Positions 1 through 11,323 of a DNA stretch of 64,000 bases are shown in pieces; the stretch's first letter is position 1, and each line of letters opens with the position of its first letter. The notes below the pieces were generated by a model. That model was given only the letters and a program-made list of their open reading frames with translations, ran no database searches and was not told where the DNA came from. Origin of the DNA: Dactylonectria macrodidyma (taxonomy: Eukaryota; Ascomycota; Sordariomycetes; Hypocreales; Nectriaceae); assembly GCA_020744425.1 (NCBI GenBank), contig JAGMUV010000001.1, positions 7,130,001-7,194,000 on the forward strand, read 5' to 3'. Made by a program: the position numbers and the translations under genes.

Positions 1-338
1 AGCTGATACGGTCTCTCCAGTGGATTGGTTAACGAAATTTGTGGTTCTGCGAGGGTGTATAAAGACGTGGAAGAGAATCACCATATGGAGGTGAAGGAGA
101 TTCGGAGAACATTGAACGATGGGCGAGTGGCAGCGACTCAATACACTGATTTGCATCTCGTTATTAGAACCAATATTTTCAAGTACGGAGAAGCAGCAGA
201 ATCACACAATCATCTAGTCCAAGCAGGATGACCATTAGGAAGGCTATGGCTAGAGATCCAATAGGATGACATGGACAAATGTGTTCATTCTTAGACTGAG
301 AAGCTTGAAGATGTAGAGATGATTGTTGCGGCTGGACT
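1..338. other. Window edge, no supported gene
   Basis: Only a 68-codon open frame (25-231, plus strand) is present. It shows no recognisable domain, no signal peptide and no clear start context. It could be the end of an exon cut by the window edge, but nothing supports that directly. Confidence 0.4.
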
Positions 339-2508
339 TCAGCCGATTATTGTGACCGTTCCCATCGATTGCAAGACGTCCATCCAGAAAACGTCGACGC
401 CGACATCCAGACGTTTGAAAATTTCCAAAACCACAGACTTGACATAATTGATGGGTGCAGAAAGATTAGACCAAGAAAGGAATGTAAGTCGTTTCAGAAC
501 AAATTGACGAGCTTCAAGTATATCTTGTCCGTCGTTCTCGGGATTTCTAGACAATGATGTCGCTGCTACCAGCAGCAGTAGCGCTTGAACGCAAGAGGTT
601 CCCGAGCTCGTCTGGATCTGCTCAAGCCGAATGATGACACTTCGGCCAAGGAATTTGAGCCATTCCTCTATTCCATCGTCGGACCGCAGGATTGACGTCC
701 ACGTTCCGGCTTGGCCCTCGGCCCATGAGGACTGCTTGGATCGATCAAGGTCTGTTGAGTGCTTCAACCACTGGACCCTCTTGCGCCGCACGTTGGCAAA
801 GATGCAGTAGAGTTGATAAAGGTTAGCGAACATATAAGCCTCTGCGAGGAGCAAATGATGAATGGCGGGGGTATTTTCGTCGCCAATGCTACTGATATTA
901 TGGAGGCTGGGAATATGGCAAGCCCAAATCGCGTCATCCAAGGCTTGGATTGCATCTGAAAAGTGACCAGGGTTATACGAACTCGGACCAGAGATGAGGC
1001 CGAAAGAACGCAGGGCGCGGATCTGTCGTGCAACACGAGTAAATAGGGCTTGCGGCTCCGAAGCGACACCAGTCCAAGGATGCGGCTTGATGAGTGATAA
1101 ATTGGCCGGCGCTGGCTTTTGGCCCTGCATCGGCAGCTCGGCTTGGGGAGATTCCACTTTTGAGTAATCATGCGAGGCAGCATTGTCGTTCACAGCGCAT
1201 GATACCATCTCCCAATAAATAAGTGCGTTTTTGAAGAAGCCCATAGTAAGACAGCCATCGGAGTAGTCGACTTTATCGTTGAGAACCGCCTGCTGCACTG
1301 CCGCCAGGTGGACAATACCGAGGTCTCTGATATCGAACCAGGGCGAGCTGATACCCAGCAAGAGTACAACGAAGATAAGCTCTGTGTTCCAGCTAGAAGC
1401 TCTAGTTATATCAGCATGGAGGGCTTTGAGTGCCATCGACCGGGACTCAAAAGCTTGAGCCTTCATCTCAGGTCTCAACCAGACCAGCTTGGCCGCTGCC
1501 ATACTCTGTAAAGTATGGAACATCAACGTAGAATGTTGCCATTTCTGGCTCACGAATGTCCGAAAAACATTCTGCTCAGAGTCAAATGTTGACAAGATCG
1601 GGCAAACGACGTTAAAGTAGACTGCCACAAGCTCACTTGGCCGGTCGTTGGGTTGGGTGACCAGAGATGACTGAAAGTTCTCCTCTCGCTCTCTGAGTCC
1701 AAACGAGGCCGCAGAACTATATGTGGTGAGTTGCGGCTGCGGGTATGAGCTAGCAATTTTGAAAGGCTCGACTGGTGTGTTGGACAGGAGACTATCGTCG
1801 TGAACCTCTCTTTCGGGATTGGTTTCGTGTGGGGAATGAACAGGGCTTGCGTCGGAAAGCTCGGGTATTGGTGATTGCTTATTGCCGAATGGCGATACTG
1901 TGTCATCCGTGTCCATGAAAGCATCCAAGAGCTGCTCGACGGAGAATGACCCCATGTCATTGCGGCTGGCGAAGGTACAGGAGAGCATGTCACCAAATCC
2001 CGCTGAGAGGCCTTCGGTGTGAGACAATATGTCAAGAACATGGCTTGGATCAAAGTCGTCCGTGGTAGAAACATGGTCACCGCCGCTACAAGCTGAGCCG
2101 AGAACACTAGACTCCTCAACCCCGATACTCTGGGCCAAGGTAGACCAATCGTCATCGCAAAGAGTACTGTAAGTCTGATCCGAAGGCGTCGTCGTGGAGG
2201 CTGCAGATGGACGTCGATCTTTGTTCGGGCCTATTGACACAAAGTCTCGTGGTTCGAGGACCTCGTGTTTCCTGGACCAGCGAAGTTGAGGCTGAGCAGG
2301 AAACCCGGGACAGGCGACACGTTTGAGGCTGCATTGTGAACAAGACGGTTTTTTCTCGTCACACTTGATCTGCGCGAGTCAGCGTGGACACCATTAGACC
2401 ACAGGGAGTAGTAGTGACCTTTCTCGCTTTGCATTGGCTACATCCAGAAAACGACTTCTGAACAGGTCTACGGCGTGGCCTCGGTGCGAGAGATGATGAT
2501 CGGAGCAT
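339..2508 (-). CDS. Zn2Cys6 fungal transcription factor, two exons
   Basis: Predicted 706-aa nuclear DNA-binding regulator. Exon 1 is 2419-2508 and exon 2 is 339-2369, separated by a 49-bp intron (2370-2418; GTCACT donor, GCGCAG acceptor) that falls inside the zinc cluster. Only the spliced frame gives a complete CX2CX6CX6CX2CX6C binuclear cluster: GCSQCKARK before the intron and IKCDEKKPSCSQC after it, then a CPGF...LRW..KHE stretch typical of regulators with a Fungal_trans_2 type middle region. The ATG at 2508 is followed by a basic run (PRPRRRP). The remaining ~600 residues are an acidic, Ser-rich linker and a helical regulatory region without a precise match I can name. It lies downstream of, and on the same strand as, an MFS pump gene, so it may be that pump's regulator; this is inferred from position only. 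Confidence 0.88.
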
Positions 2509-3288
2509 CTCGACAAGAACCTCTAGAGCGAGAAAGCGACGCCTGCCAACAGAACGGGGAGGTGTGCGGCAACGTGCTGTCTTATGCTTGGGTGCTTATC
2601 ACGCAGGGCCTATTAGTTCTGATAACCACATGGCGATGTAACGAATCAAAGGCCCAGCTTATATGCTTAGGCGTCTCCATACCTCAGATCTCCTTTGGAG
2701 CATTAGCGGCACCCCGCACACTAGACTCTGTCTAGTTAAGTGCCGCCCCGAATGTCCGTTATCCCGCCACACACGACCAGCCTCAATAGCAATCGCCCGA
2801 CGAATGCTCTCACAGTCAGAGCTTGAGACTCAAGCAGGGCCCGAGAGCTCATTGCACGCTCCGGCGGCGTCTACGAGGCAATCAAATACACGTGCAAAGG
2901 TAACATAAAGGCAAATGAAAGCCAGACGTGGCCTCGGAGATCGCAGAGGGGCTACACTTTTAAGGAACAGCGATTTCATTATCGCTGCGCTGCTCTGAGC
3001 CGGCGTTAGGTTATTTGTTCTTGGCTTATTCCTATTATGTATTCATCATCATTAATAGAAGTTCATTCTTGCAGTAAATTAACCCGGCATTTGGTGTATC
3101 AGAAGGCGATTCCAGATGCACTGTAAATCATATGTGGATTGTGTTTGAGGGAAGGGGAAAAAAAACAAAAAGAGTTGAGTGGTGAGAGAAATTTTGGGCG
3201 TCATGTGACCTTGCGGCGGCAAATATCAAAAACTAGTGCGGCGAATAGGTGTCAATTCTCTACCTATCCTATCCTTCTCTTCACAACT
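2509..3288. other. Intergenic, promoter side of the Zn2Cys6 gene
   Basis: About 780 bp between the regulator start and the pump stop. Several open frames exist (2475-2735, 2663-2908, part of 3139-3504) but none has protein-like composition or a domain. No repeat was recognised. Confidence 0.5.
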
Positions 3289-5009
3289 TTACCACTCTAC
3301 TCCTGCAGCAACCTGGCGCGTCATTTGAGCCTTGGTACTAAGGAGGAAAAAGGACATAATCAGAGTAACTGCAGTAAAAGGGGTAATGGCATACCAAATA
3401 AATCGGTAACAATCCGCGAGCACAGATACGTATGTAGATTGGAACACCTCAAGGACCTTGGATGTCGCCCCTGGAATACTTTGCAGTACATCTGTTTGTC
3501 CTGAGGCAACAGCAGGGAAGAATGATTCGACCTGGGCAGTTGGCAAGCCTGCAGCAACAATAGCCCTACCGACCTTGGGGTACAACATATCAGTAACTTT
3601 AGAGTTGAAGATTGACCAAAAATCACAATACCAATACTCCCTCCCAGGGCTCTCACTGACGCACCCAGGGTCAGAGCTGTAGCGATGTATTTGTTTGGAG
3701 TGCAGAGGCTGATGACAACAGTAATAATAGCAGCTTGCGCTCCAACACCACACCCAAGTAAGGAAGTCGGGAAGAACCAGGCTGCGAAGTTAATATGGGG
3801 TTCCATGACAGCCATCAATCCGCTACCAATCAGCAGAAGGATAAATGACCCGATAACTAGGCCCTTTGCTTCTTTGGTGATGCTCATGATGATGCCGGCG
3901 CCAAACCCCCCGACAATAGACATTGTGTTGAAGGGAATATTGTATACCCCTGCCATAATAGCATCAGTTGTGAAGAGAGCAGCAATCTCCTGTAGAAGGT
4001 ATGCCTGGCCGCCAAATAAGACAATGCCGCTGACGAAATTTAAAAGAAGACCCAGAGTAAAGTTTCGGTGATCGAAAAGTGCATGGACGAACAATCCGGT
4101 AGATGTCGCTTTCCATTCCCAAAGTTCAAAGATGATAAGGAGCACAGCTCCAATAATCAGTGTACAAAGCACGACGGCTGAAGTCCATGGATATGTGTTA
4201 CCGCCATATTGAAGGCCAACCAAAAACAGAACGAGTCCTGTTACGACTAGGAATATACCAAGCCAGTCGATATGCATGACTCTAGTCATAGTAGACTCTC
4301 CCGCTTCATTTGGGTGAGCAATCGGGTGGTAAAACATAGCCAGGAGCACAAATGAGGCGGCATAAAGAATTGCTGAAATGTAGAAGCCGACCCGCCATCC
4401 CTCAATTTTCCCTCCCAATTCTTTTTCAATGAAGGCGCCTTGAACCATAGGGCCAAGAAGAGAGGCGGTGCCGGTTACAATGCCAGAAAAGCCTTGAACA
4501 GCCGGTCGCTTGTCCTTGGGCACGACCTCTGTAAATAAAGGGATAGAGAGATACCCAAGTGTTATGCCGCATCCGTTGAGCACTTGGCCCCCAATAACCA
4601 TTATGAGAGATGTCGCTCGAGACGAAACTAGGGACCCAGTCAAGCCGAGAACCATGCCAATAAGAAGAAAAGGTTTTCGGCCGAGGATGTCGGACATATC
4701 GCCCACGAATGCCTGAATGACGCAAATTGGAATTGTGGTACTGGCGGCGATCCAAGTAGCGAGCCTGCCTTCGAGGGGGAACTTCTCGACAATGAAGTGA
4801 ATGCAAGAGGTGGGGACCAGTAAGCTCCATGTCGATGCGAAATAACACATCATCAATGCGAGTAGGTTCAGATAAATGGCGAGGTCCCATTGAAAGTCTT
4901 CAGCATCATGATTCGCTTCGAGAGCGGTAAGAGTCGTATCCCCGTCAAAGGGGAGTTTTAAATCTTCAGCATGATATGCGTTTGTTTTTTCTTTTGGAGT
5001 AGATGACAT
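3289..5009 (-). CDS. MFS transporter, TRI12-like, with a one-base frame break
   Basis: Polytopic plasma-membrane transporter of the major facilitator superfamily, probably a 14-helix drug/toxin or siderophore efflux type like the fungal TRI12 family. The N-terminus from the ATG at 5009 is cytosolic and polar; the first helices follow residue ~45. A GDMSDILGRKP loop (the MFS A motif between helices 2 and 3) is clear, followed by a long hydrophobic run. Around 3616-3622 (an A5 run on the plus strand) the frame changes: the upstream frame reads GGSIGIVIFG and the frame one base away reads SIFNSKVTDMLYPKVG and continues through a last helix to a stop at 3289. Read without correction, the frame continues to 3360 with non-membrane-like sequence. 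A missing base is more likely than an intron, because splicing would delete a conserved helix. It could be a sequencing error or a young pseudogene. Confidence 0.8.
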
Positions 5010-6082
5010 CGTTCGGATTTGAAGAGAGAAAATAAACTTCCTTTGAAAAGCTTACAAGAAGAAGACGGTTTTTGACGGCCTGAAATAAGATGTTCGAGTC
5101 CTGTGCCATTTTATCTGGCTGTCTCCAATGAGCTCTCCAGGGTTAATATATGACAACAATCACGACTACTTTTCCGCAACCAAACCACAAGGTAGGAAGC
5201 ATATAGGCGCTGTCCGGTAGCGCCCGCGCGTCCCGCGCGATGGATTCCGCGGACTATTGTGCGAACGGGTTCTAGATCGTGGGCTATTCGCGACGATTCG
5301 GTAGTGCGGCACCTATTTCTTGGGGTAGACCCATAGTCCTGAACTAACAGCTGGACCTGTTGAATTGGACCATGCTGGAGCACCTAGGCTCAGAGTGGTC
5401 ACGTGGGACTACGTGGTCTTTCAGAACTAAATCGGAGAGAGCTTGCTAAGCTCTTATTAGACTAGACTATATTCACAAGCCAGAAATAGCTATACCTCCC
5501 TGACTTTAAGAAGCAGAAGGCAAACTACTCTGACTGCCACGCATCATCATATATTATCTATTACCTAACATAACACTTCTACCGCTCAGTAAGTGTACGC
5601 CTAACCGTTCTGCTAACATAGACCCCGGTCTATCCTTAGGAATCCGCCCTCTCGCTACCCTATACCCCGTACAGGTTAGCTTGTGGACACGACCGTTAAT
5701 TACATGATCCCCTGGGATTGTCCGTAATCTGAGTAGGTACTTAGGTGATCGTTCAGTGGGCCTGTTGTTCCGTTCTGGGATAGTAGGTCTACGAGCGGTG
5801 GTCGCAAGTGAGTTAACTCAAGCCGTGACAGGAGCGGTCTGCCTCACAACGCTAACAGGTATTGTCTATAGGCACAGTTAATAGAGTCAAAGTGTAGATT
5901 TAGATTCTTAAAAACATAATAATGATAATTTCAAACTAATAAACTAATGTACAATCTATTTGCTTCTAACGAAGGTAAACGATTGTGAACAAACACTCCC
6001 GCATCCATCATCCACGCCTGGACTGTGACTCGACGATATTTTTGCTTTAGAATACTATCCGCTCGTTGGCGATCATCGTAGA
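5010..6082. other. Gene-poor stretch with transposon end fragments
   Basis: No supported gene. Around 5485-5505 the sequence AATAGCTATACCTCCCTGAC matches the end of a repeat also seen near 26.5 kb (reverse orientation), so part of this stretch is probably an old transposon or LTR end. The rest has mixed composition with many stops. Confidence 0.45.
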
Positions 6083-6446
6083 TCAGAAGTTGCAGGTGAA
6101 CGTTGTCTGCTGGCGACAGCATTGGCTGAAACCGAAGAGTCCTACTTCCAGCACGCACTCGTCCTGATAGTCACACAGAGTTAGCCCCTGATTCAAGTCG
6201 AAAGTGTACTCTCCACTAACTTACATTTTCAATCCTGCCTCCAGCACTCTGACAGCAGACAGCGGTCTCTTCTATCTTTGGCACAACCTGGTCAATCTCG
6301 TTGGAGGTGCAGCAGTAGATCGTCTGGGCTGCAGCGCTGTAAAGCATTGTCTGTGATGAGCCATGTCTAGGTCGGATAAAGTTGGGTCAAATATAAACGA
6401 ACCTCGCAGCAAGGAAGTATGTGGTGATGAAGGCGGCGGCACGCAT
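6083..6446 (-). CDS. Small secreted cysteine-rich protein, three exons
   Basis: Predicted 78-aa secreted protein too short and too spliced for a simple ORF scan. Exons: 6403-6446, 6225-6336 and 6083-6163; introns of 66 bp (6337-6402, GTTCGT..ACAG) and 61 bp (6164-6224, GTAAGT..ATCAG). The joined frame starts MRAAAFITTYFLAAS then AAAQ, a good signal peptide. The mature part has eight cysteines in the pattern CC-x17-CC-x11-C-x11-CC-x7-C and ends TFTCNF. Three cysteine doublets differ from the hydrophobin pattern (two doublets, four singles). Likely an extracellular, disulfide-stabilised protein; an effector or surface role is inference. No family recognised. The first donor (GTTCGT) is not ideal, but only the chosen acceptor keeps the frame and completes the signal peptide. 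Confidence 0.72.
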
Positions 6447-7379
6447 TTTGATAGTGGATGAGCGAAGAGGGGGTTAAGTGTATGTGATGGCGAAGAGAGA
6501 AAGCTGGTGGATGGCGGATGAGTGCTCTGGTCAGGTCAATGAAGTGCGAACCAGATAGCCTATTAATATCCGAGAATACGAAGCCCTTCTTTCGGCTCAG
6601 ATATGCTCAGCTGTGTAAGCGAGCTTGTCGGAAAGACCGGAATAGACACACCGCAGCATCTGACTTGTGAACCAGACTCTAGCACATATACGGCAGGACC
6701 TTAAAAAAGTGTTTCAGGGGAGACCGAGTTGTCTATGCAGTTGCTTGACTCCTAGATAGTATTGACTGAAAGCTGGACTTGGCATGAATGGGGGCTTAAA
6801 CTCTAAAATATTTAACTTCACTGTCTGAATCAACCCCGAGTCGTAGAATGGCCTGAGCCTCCCGTACACTTTCGCACTGCGCCTCCGCCAAGGAATATAG
6901 ACTACTCTTATATTTCGCCCCTTCGGATAGCGTGTTTAGGGACGAACTGTACGGGAAGTGCCGGCGAAGAACTGCGGACGGAGAATCAAGCCGGCTGTCT
7001 ATTACACCCGAACCCACATCCGGGCGCTGCGACCATGCCACGGTACTATACTACCGTCTTTAAATTGAATAGATGATGCCTCAAGCTAGATGTTTTGAGA
7101 TGGAAGATAAAGCAACATCAGACATCAGACGAGGCAAACCCGGCTGGTGGGCCAAGATCGACTGACGTGCGTGGCTGCAGAGGCTGTTTAAGGCTGCATG
7201 TAATTAACATGACCTGCACGGTAGTTACAACGTTAGCGGCTCTAGTGGCATGGGAGACATAAACATCCCATTTCTTGGGCTTAATAAGCGAGCTCGGTCT
7301 CAGTATATTTCAAATACAAGTATTCTCTACACCTGAAACGAACACACGTCCCCTGGCTTGGGAACATCTAGCGTTAAGC
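6447..7379. other. Intergenic
   Basis: No supported gene. An 81-codon open frame (6796-7041, minus) has no domain and ordinary composition. The first part is the presumed promoter of the small secreted protein gene. Confidence 0.45.
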
Positions 7380-7745
7380 TCACAGGTCACACCCCAGCAC
7401 GCCCCGGCACACGGCAGTAGCTAGGTCCTTGGCCTCCTCCTCGGTAGCGAGGAACGAGCCATCCCCCTTGTCCCAGGTGATGTCGGTTATCGTGGCGTGA
7501 CGTTCGTCGGTATATGCCGCCGCGCCACCCCCGCCCAGAACCGCCAAGACCACGTTCATGAGAAGCAGTCCATCCCCAGTCCAGCTCCTGTGCACATGCA
7601 CCACGAAGTCGCCGCGAGCGTCTGGCGCATCCGCGCGGCACATCCAGCGGTCCTCCATTGCTGTCGGCCGGAAGCCCCGGAGGAGCTTTTCGACATCGTC
7701 GTGAGAGACGCCGAGGTTCCAGGGCGCAGTGGCGGGGTTCTTCAT
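7380..7745 (-). CDS. Small conserved hypothetical protein
   Basis: A 121-aa uninterrupted ORF with GC-rich coding composition and an ATG at 7745. The central stretch reads roughly P-T-A-M-E-D-R-W-M ... D-F-V-V-H-V-H-R-S-W-T-G, a pattern I associate with a small family found in fungi and bacteria (conserved ME..W then HRSWTG). Its biochemical role is unknown to me. There is no signal peptide; a short hydrophobic Ala/Gly-rich segment follows the HRSWTG motif. It is transcribed divergently from the downstream secreted ADP-ribosyltransferase gene, with ~770 bp between the starts. Confidence 0.65.
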   Translation of the reverse strand: MKNPATAPWNLGVSHDDVEKLLRGFRPTAMEDRWMCRADAPDARGDFVVHVHRSWTGDGLLLMNVVLAVLGGGGAAAYTDERHATITDITWDKGDGSFLATEEEAKDLATAVCRGVLGCDL

Positions 7746-8515
7746 GGCGATGATGTTCTGATCGAGTCCGATAGCGGGCGGTGCGACAGGTCTGCGAAGG
7801 GGAGGGGGGAGGGGCCGTGTGGTTTAGTAAAGGTCGAACCAACAATGCAGTGGTGCGCAGCGGCTGGAGGATTGGATGTATGAGATGACAAGATAGGTGT
7901 ATTGGTTGACTTTGACTTTGACGACTTGGGAGGATGAAAGAGGGCGGATGTGTGCTTCGGAAATCTCGGGAAATACGTCTCAACCTGCGTTTTAATATAG
8001 CCCTGCCAGGACGGCATTCACTGCTATTACCTACGCCCTAACAGGCTAGCAGCTAGATCTAACTTAGTTCAACGACGTGTATTAGTGCGGCAGTAAGATA
8101 TGGTGGTTCGATGCCAGATGGAGTGGGGTAATAAAGAGTTCGAGCTTCTGTCTGATATTGATCGTTCTCGTCTCAAGCGAGCCAAGCTTGGTCTTGAACC
8201 AAGTCATGGCGCCCAGCAGTTGGTCTCGCAATCGCAACAAAGCTGTCTCTCGAATCGACGACACTCAGCCACCATGAAGCTTGCCGCCAAGATCTTGGGC
8301 ACGGCATCGTGTTGAGAGAGAAGTACCGAGCATCAGGAGCGCCAGGACCAACGGATAAAGCAGGATGCCTTCTCACCGGCCTGCACTCTTTGTCAGCCCA
8401 ACCATCATCCTCACCTCCATCGCTACTTACCACCGGCTGCTTTCCCAAGCCGTGTCTTACACTCTTCCCCATTCGTCACCACTTTGTCTTGCCGCTTGCA
8501 CGGTTCACCGCCAAC
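7746..8515. other. Divergent intergenic region
   Basis: Lies between the starts of the small conserved protein (minus) and the ADP-ribosyltransferase (plus), so it must hold both promoters. Open frames here (7742-8017, 8173-8472 minus; 8100-8315 plus) lack domains. The open frame of the ADP-ribosyltransferase extends back to 8309, but the signal peptide begins only at 8516. Confidence 0.5.
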
Positions 8516-9250
8516 ATGGCGGTCCACAAGAACATTTTCATTCTATTTGTCCTCAACCTGTGGAATGCCCTCTGCAATGCCCAGTTCAGCGTGTGGCGCG
8601 CCGATACCAGGACCTCGACCGAGATGCGCGCCGCTGGCGTTTTTGCTCCCAGGGGAGCAAGCCAGATTCTTGAAATCACCCCGAAGGTCAGCATGTTCAA
8701 CCATGCGGTCGGCGCCCCCAACGGCGCGAGTCGGGATAACGACGGCTATGTCTCGACCACCGCCAGCGAAGCCACCGCTGTCACCTTCCTCACGCAGATG
8801 TTCAACGGCAACGGCTACGTCTATGAGATCGCGGCGGCGGGCAACTTCATCCAGGTCTCCGGCACCCTCGGCGAGTTCAGCCCGTTCCCGAACGAGCATG
8901 AGTACGCGGCGCTCGGCGGCTTCAGCTGGGACCAGGTCATCCGCTGGAGGCACTACACCAACGGTGTAGCGGACGCCGCCGGCCTCCAGGACAACAATGA
9001 GTACGAGGGCAGGATCTACAACAGTCTAAGGCCCAGCAACGGCGAGCCCCGCCTTGCCGGGTTCCCCTCTGACCACCGAGCCTGGGGTATCTCCCCTTGG
9101 AATGCGTTTGCCCAAGGCGGCGCCGGCTGCGGTGGCAACGCGGCGCGCTCTCTCCGCTCTCGCCAGTCTTGCTCCCCCAGGGACAACGCCTTCACTGCTG
9201 CTAGCAGATTCATCGACGAGGCCTGTTGGGCCCAGGCCCTCTGTGGTTAA
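8516..9250 (+). CDS. Secreted ADP-ribosyltransferase, heat-labile enterotoxin alpha-chain type
   Basis: Predicted 244-aa secreted protein. I chose the ATG at 8516 because it begins a clean signal peptide (charged start, long hydrophobic core, A-x-A type end near LCNAQ). Family features of R-S-E mono-ADP-ribosyltransferases are visible: an arginine strand soon after the signal peptide (FSVWRADTRT), the strand-2 motif YVSTT, and an E-x-E pair within PFPNEHEYAALGG. Such enzymes transfer ADP-ribose from NAD+ to a target protein; in filamentous fungi this is a widespread secreted family, often in insect- or plant-associated species. Cysteines in the C-terminal third probably form disulfides. The gene is intact and intronless. 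The target is unknown. The codons are GC-rich and unlike the flanking AT-rich DNA, as are other real genes here. Confidence 0.85.
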   Translation: MAVHKNIFILFVLNLWNALCNAQFSVWRADTRTSTEMRAAGVFAPRGASQILEITPKVSMFNHAVGAPNGASRDNDGYVSTTASEATAVTFLTQMFNGNGYVYEIAAAGNFIQVSGTLGEFSPFPNEHEYAALGGFSWDQVIRWRHYTNGVADAAGLQDNNEYEGRIYNSLRPSNGEPRLAGFPSDHRAWGISPWNAFAQGGAGCGGNAARSLRSRQSCSPRDNAFTAASRFIDEACWAQALCG

Positions 9251-9654
9251 TCGCCGAGGATCGACCACACCGCCTGAGCTTGCGGCCTCGGTGGGGGTGA
9301 TTTGCATCCAGCCAAGCCTTCTCGGGCAGCCATGACAGATCGAGAATGCCGCGTACGCAATCTAAATCCACGCGAGGTTGTTGATGCTCTGGATAGGAGA
9401 CGGAAGGTGATGGATGGGCTGAGGGATGGTTGAGGGCGGGCCACACGGTCTTGACCGTTGCTGATTTCATTCGAGTGTAGTTCATTTTCTTCTGCGTGTG
9501 TCTTTATCAGATAGTGAAGAAATACAATGGTGAGATTATGTTGCTTTTCTGTCTTGAGGTACCTGATGAGAGACACCAGGTTGGAAACCGAGTTCTTCAT
9601 AATGTGACACCTCATCGACATACACTGTCCTGGAAAATGTATAACTCGAGGAAT

Positions 9655-9928
9655 GGCCGGTGGGGACATCACCAACACTCAGAGGAGTGTCAAGCAAGCA
9701 AGCAGTAGCTCCATGATACAGCTGGGAACGGACCGACAAACGGTAGCACACATTCTTCTACGTTGCCGCCAACACCGACAAGTCCGAGATTAGAAACTAG
9801 GACGCCTCCAAGAACGAAATAACCTCCGGAAGATATTGAACGAGCGTGAAGCAGCCGCAAAGGCAATTAAGTTTATGGAACTAACTCAGATCCTGGCGCA
9901 CTTCAGGGTCATGGTGGAAGAAATTTAG
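9655..9928 (+). mobile_element. Non-LTR retrotransposon (LINE) tail relic
   Basis: In one plus frame, broken by a TAG, the sequence reads ...MIQLGTDRQTVAHILLRC, then a charged helical stretch, then MELTQILAHFRVMVEEI and a stop at 9926-9928. A TVxHxLLxC motif followed by a basic helix and an ILxHFR end is characteristic of the C-terminus of Tad-type LINE ORF2 proteins. The rest of the element is missing, as expected for a truncated and decayed copy. Confidence 0.6.
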
Positions 9929-10841
9929 CATACTAATCAGAAGGGAGGCATGGATAGGGCTCTCCATCTAGCTCATACGATAGAATACGAGAAGCGGACG
10001 GCAAGGGACCCCTGTATGGTAAGAAGCATTTTTATAAAACACACGTGTTTCCATCTTATAGTTTGCCTTTAATTCAGGTAGATCAAAATAGAGAGTCTAG
10101 GGGACTAGGTACATGGCAAACTTTATATTATCATGGTTGCATTGGACAGTCATGAATTCCTTGCGATACTCTTTCCTGCCCCTAAAAGCATTCTAGTTCA
10201 TTTTCTTTTAGATTTCAAAATCAAATACATGTATTGCTTCACTTTGCGGAAAACAGGGCATCTCGGGTCTTACCTCACACGTCAGCATTAGGGGGATTTA
10301 GTAGAAGCCCGCAAGAACATAAGTCAGGGTAAATCAGGGCACGTGGGTTGACATGTGTAATGACTAGGATCACAAAAATGGTTTGTCCAAATTTCGAGTT
10401 AATTTAAGGTTTCAATGCTAATCTGAGGTTTGGATGAAAACAGAGGGTAAGGAGGGGTTCAGCGGCTAGCCGTCCCGGGGCGTGCGAGATCCATAAATGT
10501 AGTTGCTTACAGCATAGTGATCATCTCAGGTGATAGATAGCACGGGCTTAGTTTTATAGCTAGCCTGAAAGAGTCTTAGCTAGCGCACGCACCCACAGCG
10601 CACAAGTAAGGAGCAGCACGTCGAACTTGTCAGCGTTCGATGCCTGGCCGCCAAAGAGACAAGCTTGGGACTCTCCACGCACCTCGGATCCGACTGGCGG
10701 CTCCCTACCATTTGTCGACTTCGGCTCTGATGCAGCGTGGATGGAAACCTGGCGCTCTGCATCATGTCCTATCTCTACGGGAAGATGCGGCTGAGGGTTG
10801 GAAATGACATCACTGACATTGACCTACGAAAACGGTCAGCC
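9929..10841. other. Intergenic, no recognised feature
   Basis: No coding frame with protein-like content. A 61-codon minus frame (10580-10765) is unsupported. Confidence 0.45.
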
Positions 10842-11323
10842 TTAACGTTCGTCAAATAGTAGATCAATGTTCGGCCAGGCGAGGCGGACCGCGTGTCTCG
10901 TGGTAGGGCAGTTCAAGCCACCACTTACCCATCGCATATTGCGCTCGTTTGTTAACAACTCATCGTTCTGGGTCAAATGTACATTCTTGATAAACCTGCG
11001 CTGCCAGAATCCCCAGGCGAAGAAGCCGCGTTCTTTGGCCCATTTCATCTCAACAGGGACGATTCTTGCTACATGGTGGACATGAAGTCCGTGTCTATTT
11101 TTGCGGCGTATGGCAGATTCTCTCGTACCTTTCCATTGGTGAGGATAGTCACCCTCGCAAGCCTCCTCCTGCCATCCATATTGGGTACCAACTTCGTCAA
11201 TTCCTCTAAATCTCCTTCCATAATTGGCAGGAACCGTGCGGCATCTTGATGACCATTTTCGTCAGATGCTAGCTCAGCGACGCTGACGGACGCTAGGCCT
11301 TTACCGGCCGCGCGGAAGTCCAC
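10842..11323 (-). pseudogene. Unrecognised protein-coding remnant in two frames
   Basis: The frame 11069-11323 (starting MDFRAAGKGLASVSVAEL) and the frame continuing to 10842 (HVHHVARIVPVEMKWAKE...GFWQRRFIKN) both look protein-like and join if the frame shifts by one base near 11080-11090. No intron with good signals joins them. I recognise no domain. It lies downstream of the nucleoside-phosphorylase relic on the same strand; a link between them is speculative. Confidence 0.35.

Noticed and set aside
3610..3690. Intron explaining the MFS frame change (GTGCGT donor, CTAAAG acceptor)
   Set aside because: It would keep the frame but remove the conserved GGSIG helix; a one-base deletion fits better.
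6083..6446. Hydrophobin
   Set aside because: The cysteine order has three CC doublets and two singles, not the hydrophobin C-CC-C-C-CC-C order.
7387..7983. 198-codon Arg/Pro-rich minus ORF
   Set aside because: Overlaps the better-supported 121-aa conserved ORF in another frame and shows shadow composition.
8309..8515. N-terminal extension of the ADP-ribosyltransferase frame
   Set aside because: It would bury the signal peptide; the ATG at 8516 gives a proper secretion signal.
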